DNA of 64,000 nt from Agrostemma githago (lineage: Eukaryota; Streptophyta; Magnoliopsida; Caryophyllales; Caryophyllaceae). The stretch covers positions 10,310,001 to 10,374,000 of the forward strand of contig OY288251.1 in assembly GCA_958450325.1 (NCBI GenBank). The letters are read 5' to 3'. The notes under the pieces are model-generated. The model had not been told where the DNA came from. It was given only the letters and a program-made list of their open reading frames with translations, and made no database searches. Both the position numbers and the translations under genes were made by a program. Of this stretch, positions 58,804 to 64,000 are shown piece by piece. Positions within the stretch are counted from its first letter, which is position 1; each line of letters starts with the position of its first letter.

Positions 58804-59110
58804 CTTGGAAATTTGAGGTACCACAAAAGGTTTGGATGTTTTTATAGCTATCCCTACGAGATAGGTTTCTTTCCAACGTGAACAGACAAAAAAGAGGGAT
58901 GACCACACTTGCTGAGTGTGGAGCATATGCTGCCGCAGAAGAGACCACACTTCACATTCTTCGTGATTGTGAACAGTCTAGAAAGTTTTGGAGAATGTTT
59001 CCAGGTGCAACATCCTTGTTTCAGTCCAGGCCCGTCCAACAACATGCTGAGCCTGTTCCAAGAACAGGGGCCCAACTTGTTGGAGGGCCTCGTAAGGTCA
59101 AAACAAAGTA
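58804..59110 (+). pseudogene. L-E: LINE zf-RVT fragment 3
   Basis: Continuing fragment 2, the frame gives PWKFEVPQKVWMFL, a stop, then LRDRFLSNVNRQKRGMTTLA and CGAYAAAEETTLHILRDCEQ with the zf-RVT zinc ligands partly kept (first Cys motif reduced). The trailing sequence fades near 59110 with no clear poly(A) tail. Confidence 0.75.
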
Positions 59111-59145
59111 TAGATATATTATAAGTAATTGAAGAGTATTAAAGA

Positions 59146-59275
59146 TGATAGAGGTGCTGTGGTACCACCTTCAAGCTTAAGGTAACCTGAATGTCTGAAG
59201 GAGGAGGTTCGAATCCCCTTGCAGGCAAGGTTTTTTATACATGCCTGCCTATTAAATCTTTTAATACGCTTCAAA
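59146..59275 (+). mobile_element. possible tRNA-derived SINE
   Basis: A perfect B-box-like word, GGTTCGAATCC, lies at 59206-59216. About 40 bp upstream lies a GTGGTACCACCTTC/AAGCTTAAGG region that could hold a degenerate A box. The segment ends ATTAAATCTTTT rather than in a clear A-tail, and no target duplication was found. It could instead be a decayed tRNA pseudogene. Confidence 0.35.
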
Positions 59276-59350
59276 AAATTTGAAAGTTAACTTCAATTTG
59301 TGGGTCTTTTATAATATTACGAAGTAGTATTATTTATCAAAATAACCTAA

Positions 59351-59784
59351 GGTTGCGTTTGGGTACTCGGAATTGATTTAAATATCATGAATTCAATTCT
59401 TGTATTTTAATTTCTAGAATTTGAATCCAAATCCAAATCCAAAATTGTGTTTTGTTACCCTTGGATTTGGAATTTGGGCGGGTAGAGTCGGGGTAAGGTC
59501 ATCAATTTTTTTTTAAAAAAAATTATCATTAGAAAAATATTAAATTTCAAATACGGGGTAAAAATGAAGAAAAAAATATATTCAAACAAGATTATACGGA
59601 AAAAACAAAAAAGAAATAAGTGAGGGATTTGAAATGACTACCATACACTAAGAATTTGAGGAAACCAAATTTGAATTAAGTTGGATTTGGTCTAAATTTC
59701 AAATCCAAATCCAAGGGGTTCCCAAACGCTTGAAATATTTCAAATCCGAATTTCAAATCCAAATTCAAGTTCTCAAACATAGCA
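59351..59784. mobile_element. Tourist-like MITE (PIF/Harbinger type), 434 bp
   Basis: The left end GGTTGCGTTTGGGTACTCGG and the inverted right end TGCTATGTTTGAGAACTTG pair imperfectly, and TAA flanks it on both sides (59348-59350 and 59785-59787). The interior has further inverted GGATTTGGATTTGAA-type words. It has no coding capacity. Confidence 0.7.
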
Positions 59785-59787
59785 TAA

Positions 59788-60620
59788 AGGTATTGGAAAC
59801 GATGATTGAAGGGCCTCCAAAAAATATTTAGAACAGGGCCACTAAATATTATTTGACGGGCCTGTTTCAGTCTCACGGTAACACGACTTTTGAGTGGCTA
59901 AGCAATAACCTTAAGATGGACACTATTCAAGGGATCAAACAATGGCCGTATTTTGGATAGTAAGTTTCAGATTCTCATAATTGGTTATTTAGTTTATAAG
60001 ATGTTTAGTTTTTAAATCGATTGTGGTTGGTTCGGAATTTTGTTTGGTATTCAGTCATGTGATGCATGCATAATGTTCTTCTATGTTTGATTATTATCGC
60101 ATATTATGTTTTTATGTAAGAATTGGGACCTGTTCAGAATTTCAGTTGCGATTATTGTCGCGTATTTATAATTGACAAGTTGACTTGTATGATGAAAGAA
60201 CTAATTTGGGTTAAAATTTCTTTTATCATTTAAAGTTTTCAGTCACTTGTTGATTACGGTTTGATTAAAAGAACTTGATTTCAGTTTCAATAATATTGGC
60301 TATTTGGTTTTTTTTATAAGACGTCTAATATTATTGGATTGTTTGATCGAAACAATACGTTGCCAAAGTAACCTCTATTGCGTAGATTAGATAGTTTAAA
60401 TAATTTGACGATTGTGTGTGATTGAATTTCATGCGGGTAATGGTCGGCCCAAAGGAAGTTCATTATTTGGCCGAAATTCAATTATACTTGTGGTGATAAA
60501 TATGTAACAGTTATTCGGTTCTCGTGTAGATGTTAAGTCGGTCCAAAGGAAGACTTGACATTTGACATGATCTTACTATTAATATTTGATTATTACTACA
60601 CCAAGAGTACCACTTACAAG
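59788..60620. other. AT-rich spacer, no gene seen
   Basis: I see no domain-bearing frame, inverted termini or array here. Confidence 0.5.
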
Positions 60621-60639
60621 CACTAGTACAAAAACTACA

Positions 60640-61015
60640 TATCGCAACGGTAAAAAAACTGCATATCGCAACGGTCGTTGACCGTTTTATTCCGCGAGGT
60701 TGCAATAGGTCCACCACTTATCGCAACAGTTCTAAAGCCATTGCAAAAACATATTTCGCATTGGTTAAATAAAATAACCGTTGCTAAATATGTACATTTC
60801 GCATCGGCTAAAATGGTAACCGTTGCGAAATGTTCATATATCGCAACGATTGTAAAGGATGACCGTTGCAAAAAGTGTACATTTTGTATCCGTTATTAAT
60901 TTTGACCGTTGCAAAAAGTATACATTTTTGCATTGGTTGACATCAAAGACCGTTGCAAAAAGTATATGAATTGGTAATAAATTAGCATCAGTCAATACAA
61001 ATGACCGTTGTAAAA
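60640..61015. repeat. subterminal repeats of the CACTA element
   Basis: TATCGCAACGGT and its complement GACCGTTGC, with variants such as ATTTCGCATTGGTTA, recur about every 20-30 bp in both orientations. In En/Spm elements such words bind the TNPA-type protein. Confidence 0.8.
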
Positions 61016-62554
61016 AGTTTAAAAAAATAATAATAATACAGCCACTATAGCTGATAGGCCACTATTGAACCATAACATTACATAAATAATCTTATACAAC
61101 TTCAAAAGTAAATTGTTCGCACCAATAATCGCACCTCAACCACGAACAATTAACTAATAATGTATATATATAGATATATAAAATTCATCCAATTGCATAT
61201 GTTGTACGTTACATTAATAATCATGCACAACCTCAAAATTAAATACATAGTAGTAGGAGCGATTGTTCTTTCAAAAGTGCCGAACTAATCAAGTACTGCA
61301 TGATTAAGTAATAATGCCGAACTAATCAAGTGGTAGGAGTGATCGTTCTTTCAAAAATACATATAGAAGAAAATCCATATATTCTAACTCATACGATATA
61401 TACCAATATTATATCTACGACCAATTCAAGATAAAGATGATTCTCTATAAAATAGGTAGCCCACAAATCTTGAACCTCATTCATCTCTTCAACCGTATAA
61501 GCATTCTTCGTTCCGAACCACTACCAAATCAAAAGATTTGTATTAGACCACAAAACATATACAAGTGACCCAAATCAATTATTCTTACATTTTTTTTCTT
61601 CAAAAAACCAATCAAATAAAAAATCCAATGATTGGAAATTAAACGTCAAGTGAAAATATTTAACTAATAAATACCTTCTTATGATCTTCGATGTTCCGAT
61701 ACCGTCAAACTATTTCTAACATGTACTGCATGACATAATAACCACACTTCGTGCTTCCATTTTGTTAATGACACTAGGAAAAAAAATAGTGATGCAACAT
61801 TAAATGTGGCATGAGAAAAGGCGAAATTACATTGAAACACAAACGAGAGAATCCAAAAAGAAGAATACGATCAAGAAAAAGAGTGAGTAACATTCCAACC
61901 CACTTGTCTAAAACATGAACATACCACACCCACCCTTCTTATTATCATCTCATCGTATAATCACCTCATCGTATTTCAATCATTATATTCAAATACACAC
62001 CCATAAGACAAAGCTACAAATTCAATCATAAATCAACACAAATAATCAGTTCAGCTTCACATTAGCGAACTTACACAAACCAACCTTAAGTAAGCATATA
62101 TGCACCCAAATTTGTACAATCGACAAATAATTAACTCAATGCACAACCGCGAAAAATATTGATGATGACAACTTACTTCAATGTTGCTCCATTTCATTGA
62201 CGAGCCTGATTTCGATGTCGAACCTCCACGAGCGGTCTTAAAAGTTCGAGATGCACTACGCCTCGAAAAAAAGAAGATATATGGAAAAAAAATATCAGTC
62301 AAAATGAAAGTTTGATTTTTTTTTATATAAATACATAGGTATTATAGGTTCATCAAAATACTGACATCTGTATTAGTTGTTTAAATGATGCATCACGCTT
62401 TATGCTTGCCATTGGATCACATAAACATGCCTCATGAATGAGCGGAAAGATAATGGCTAGCATCCAATGTTTTCTGTACAATAACAGAGGACAAATATAA
62501 AATTAGCCACATATAACATTATTGTGGCGAATTGAATTATTCAAGAAAAAAGAA
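61016..62554. other. CACTA interior without clear genes
   Basis: The only noteworthy frame is 62302-62057 (minus), with ASRTFKTARGGSTSKSGSSM. It could be an exon of the second CACTA gene or of the transposase C-part but has no firm domain. The rest is AT-rich. Confidence 0.4.
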
Positions 62555-63537
62555 CTATTGGACTTTGGTAAAAACATACTTACTCTTGACAAAAAGAACT
62601 CTTAAATTCCTAGATTCTTCACCGAATTCTTGAAATATTCTGTCAACATTTCTCCATTCAGGAGCATCTGCTAGGTGTCTAAGCTTACCATCTTTTTTCC
62701 TCATGTCCGCATGCCGCCTTAATTTGGTTGCGTCATCTAGGTTGGCGAATAATCTTTTGAATCTTGGTATTATGGGTAAATACCACACCACCTTTGCCGC
62801 AGAGCCTTTCTTTTGCTCACAATCAATGTCCTTATCCTTCAAACGATACCGAGATGTGCCACAAGTTGGACACTCATGCAAATCCTTGACTTTTTTGCGG
62901 TACAAAATGCAATCATTCGGACATGCATGAATTTTCTTATAATCATAACCTAATGGGCACATGATTTTCTTCGCCTCGTAATTGAATTTTGGAAGCACAT
63001 TATCATCAGGCAACATGTCACTTATGCACTCTAAAAACATTGTAAAGCTCTTATCACTCCACTTACTTTCCACTTTTAAAGACATCATTTTCATCACGGA
63101 AGATAATCGAGTGTATTTGGTGCAGTTAGGATACAAGGGTCTCTCTGAATCACTAAGCAAACTATCTAAAGCATGCTGGTCATTGTCAAAATTAACTTGT
63201 ACGTCTTCAATCAAGTCATCAATCCGATCCCTTTCAATATCGTCATCATCAACAACATTGGTTGTACTCTTTTCTTTGCTTTGACCGGAAGTGGTAGACT
63301 CTCCATGAAATATCCAACGTGTATAATCTCTCATAAATCCACGTAAAACTAAGTGCTCGACACAAATATCTGGAGTTAACACTTTCCTTAAATTTTTACA
63401 ATCAACACACGGGCATAATATACGTGTCTCACCTTTTTTACTTGAATTCTCCATGGCACTTCTCACAAAGTTCTGTTTCACAAAATTCACAAATTCGGGG
63501 TGGAACGTTTCATATTATACATCCAACTTTGATCCAT
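62555..63537 (-). pseudogene. TNP2-like CACTA transposase, N-terminal part
   Basis: The reading starts at 63537 (MDQSWMYNMKRS); a frame change near 63500 joins it to HPEFVNFVKQNF and the long frame 63490-62555. The transposase-associated zinc domain (CPCVDCKNLR, then HLVLRGFMRDYTRWIFHGE) is followed by the TNP2 region (KIMCPLGYDYKKIHACPNDC, LYRKKVKDLHECPTCGTSRY, VVWYLPIIPRFKRLF, HADMRKKDGKLRHLADAPEW). It breaks at EESRNLRVLFV, where TNP2 proteins continue with the LG(L)xxDG(F/M)NPF block, so the catalytic core is deleted. It encodes the mobility enzyme of En/Spm elements, here defective. Confidence 0.85.
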
Positions 63538-63724
63538 CTCTATAGACACGAAAGAACGCCACATTCAATAAAAAAGAATTCTTACCTAAAAACAATATTC
63601 AACCATATAAACTCTAATGAACCATGAAGTAGAGACCTTAATTTTTGTTAAGAATAAGATTGATGAGATTGAGTGGCCTGATATCATGGCTATCAAACCT
63701 ACATATCCCCAAGATGGACCAATT

Positions 63725-63965
63725 TTTTTTTCTATTTTTAAACTAACTAATTATTATGGCTAAAATGTCAAGGGGAGCTGAAAACATTAATTAACACTTG
63801 ATGTTGTGGCTAAAATGTCAAGGTTTTAATTATTATGGCTAAAATGAAAAAAACAAGGGTTTCCTTACTGAGTGAAAATAAAACAATGATATAATGCAAC
63901 TACTATTATTATGGCTAAAATCTCAAAAATAAAATAAAATGTCAAGGTTTTAATTATTCTTTTCA
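63725..63965. repeat. TTATTATGGCTAAAAT repeats
   Basis: Four to five irregular copies of ATTATGGCTAAAATGTCAAGG or part of it lie at 63751-63955, upstream of the CACTA transposase. They could belong to the element's 5' region; the flank is not in the window. Confidence 0.5.
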
Positions 63966-64000
63966 CTCAGCAACTACTTCCCACAAACAAGGAAAAAAAC

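Larger units (their letters stand above)
60621..64000 (-). mobile_element. CACTA (En/Spm) element, 3' part, continuing past the window
   Basis: The left limit reads CACTAGTACAAAAACTACAT, the CACTA terminal signature. It is followed by dense subterminal words and then a minus-strand TNP2-like transposase beginning at 63537. Because that gene points toward the CACTA end, 60621 is the element's 3' end and the 5' end lies beyond 64000. The transposase is truncated, so this copy is not autonomous. Confidence 0.75.

Noticed and set aside
59206..59216. A functional tRNA gene at the GGTTCGAATCC word
   Set aside because: No cloverleaf could be drawn around it; acceptor and anticodon arms are missing, so only a SINE or tRNA relic is possible.

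Overview
This is a eukaryotic, plant nuclear window made almost entirely of transposable elements. The evidence is AT-rich non-coding DNA, split genes with GT/AG introns, a FAR1/MULE-type transposase, plant L1-type LINEs, a Helitron, Copia- and Gypsy-type LTR elements with plant primer-binding sites, Stowaway/Tourist MITEs and a CACTA element. I found no single-copy host gene. A Caryophyllales source (for example an amaranth-family species) is only a weak guess. All boundaries, splice sites and repeats were read by eye.

Layout. 847-12424 is a large Mutator-like element (E1) with two convergent genes: a four-exon FAR1/MULE transposase on + (2086-5221) and a roughly nine-exon Ulp1-like cysteine protease gene on - (11260-5925). 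The second gene holds two tandem protease modules. The first keeps its Cys/His/Asp triad; the second appears to have lost all three residues. Introns, leaders and spacers of E1 are filled with a short motif, GTTACTTTAAT or its complement, which flips orientation in blocks and is absent from exons. 12459-13277 (E2) is a short relative with similar ends and the same motif. 13374-16903 (E3) is a separate long-inverted-repeat element carrying another dispersed motif, TTGTATAGTCACAC, and a duplicated exon fragment. E1, E2 and E3 stand shoulder to shoulder with simple-sequence, mostly TA-rich, junctions between them.

18240-38930 is a nest. An old minus-strand LINE (L-A) was hit by a plus-strand LINE (L-B, 18331-38610, 14-bp duplication) whose 5' part is inverted, as in twin priming. 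L-B was then hit by a Helitron (20527-32515), itself invaded by a non-coding Copia-type element (21698-28791), and by a 5'-truncated minus-strand LINE (L-C, 34509-37417). 39468-48222 is a full-length minus-strand LINE (L-D, same family as L-C) with ORF1 and ORF2, split by a 3967-bp solo LTR. 49150-59110 is a plus-strand LINE relic (L-E) split by a 1402-bp solo LTR and by a complete but non-autonomous Gypsy-type element (50992-58803) that encodes a non-pol protein. The right end holds a possible SINE, a Tourist-like MITE and the 3' part of a CACTA element with a broken TNP2 transposase gene, running off the window.

Together the window is a readable record of insertion order. Removing an insertion together with one target-site copy restores the host reading frame in several cases, which supports the boundaries given.
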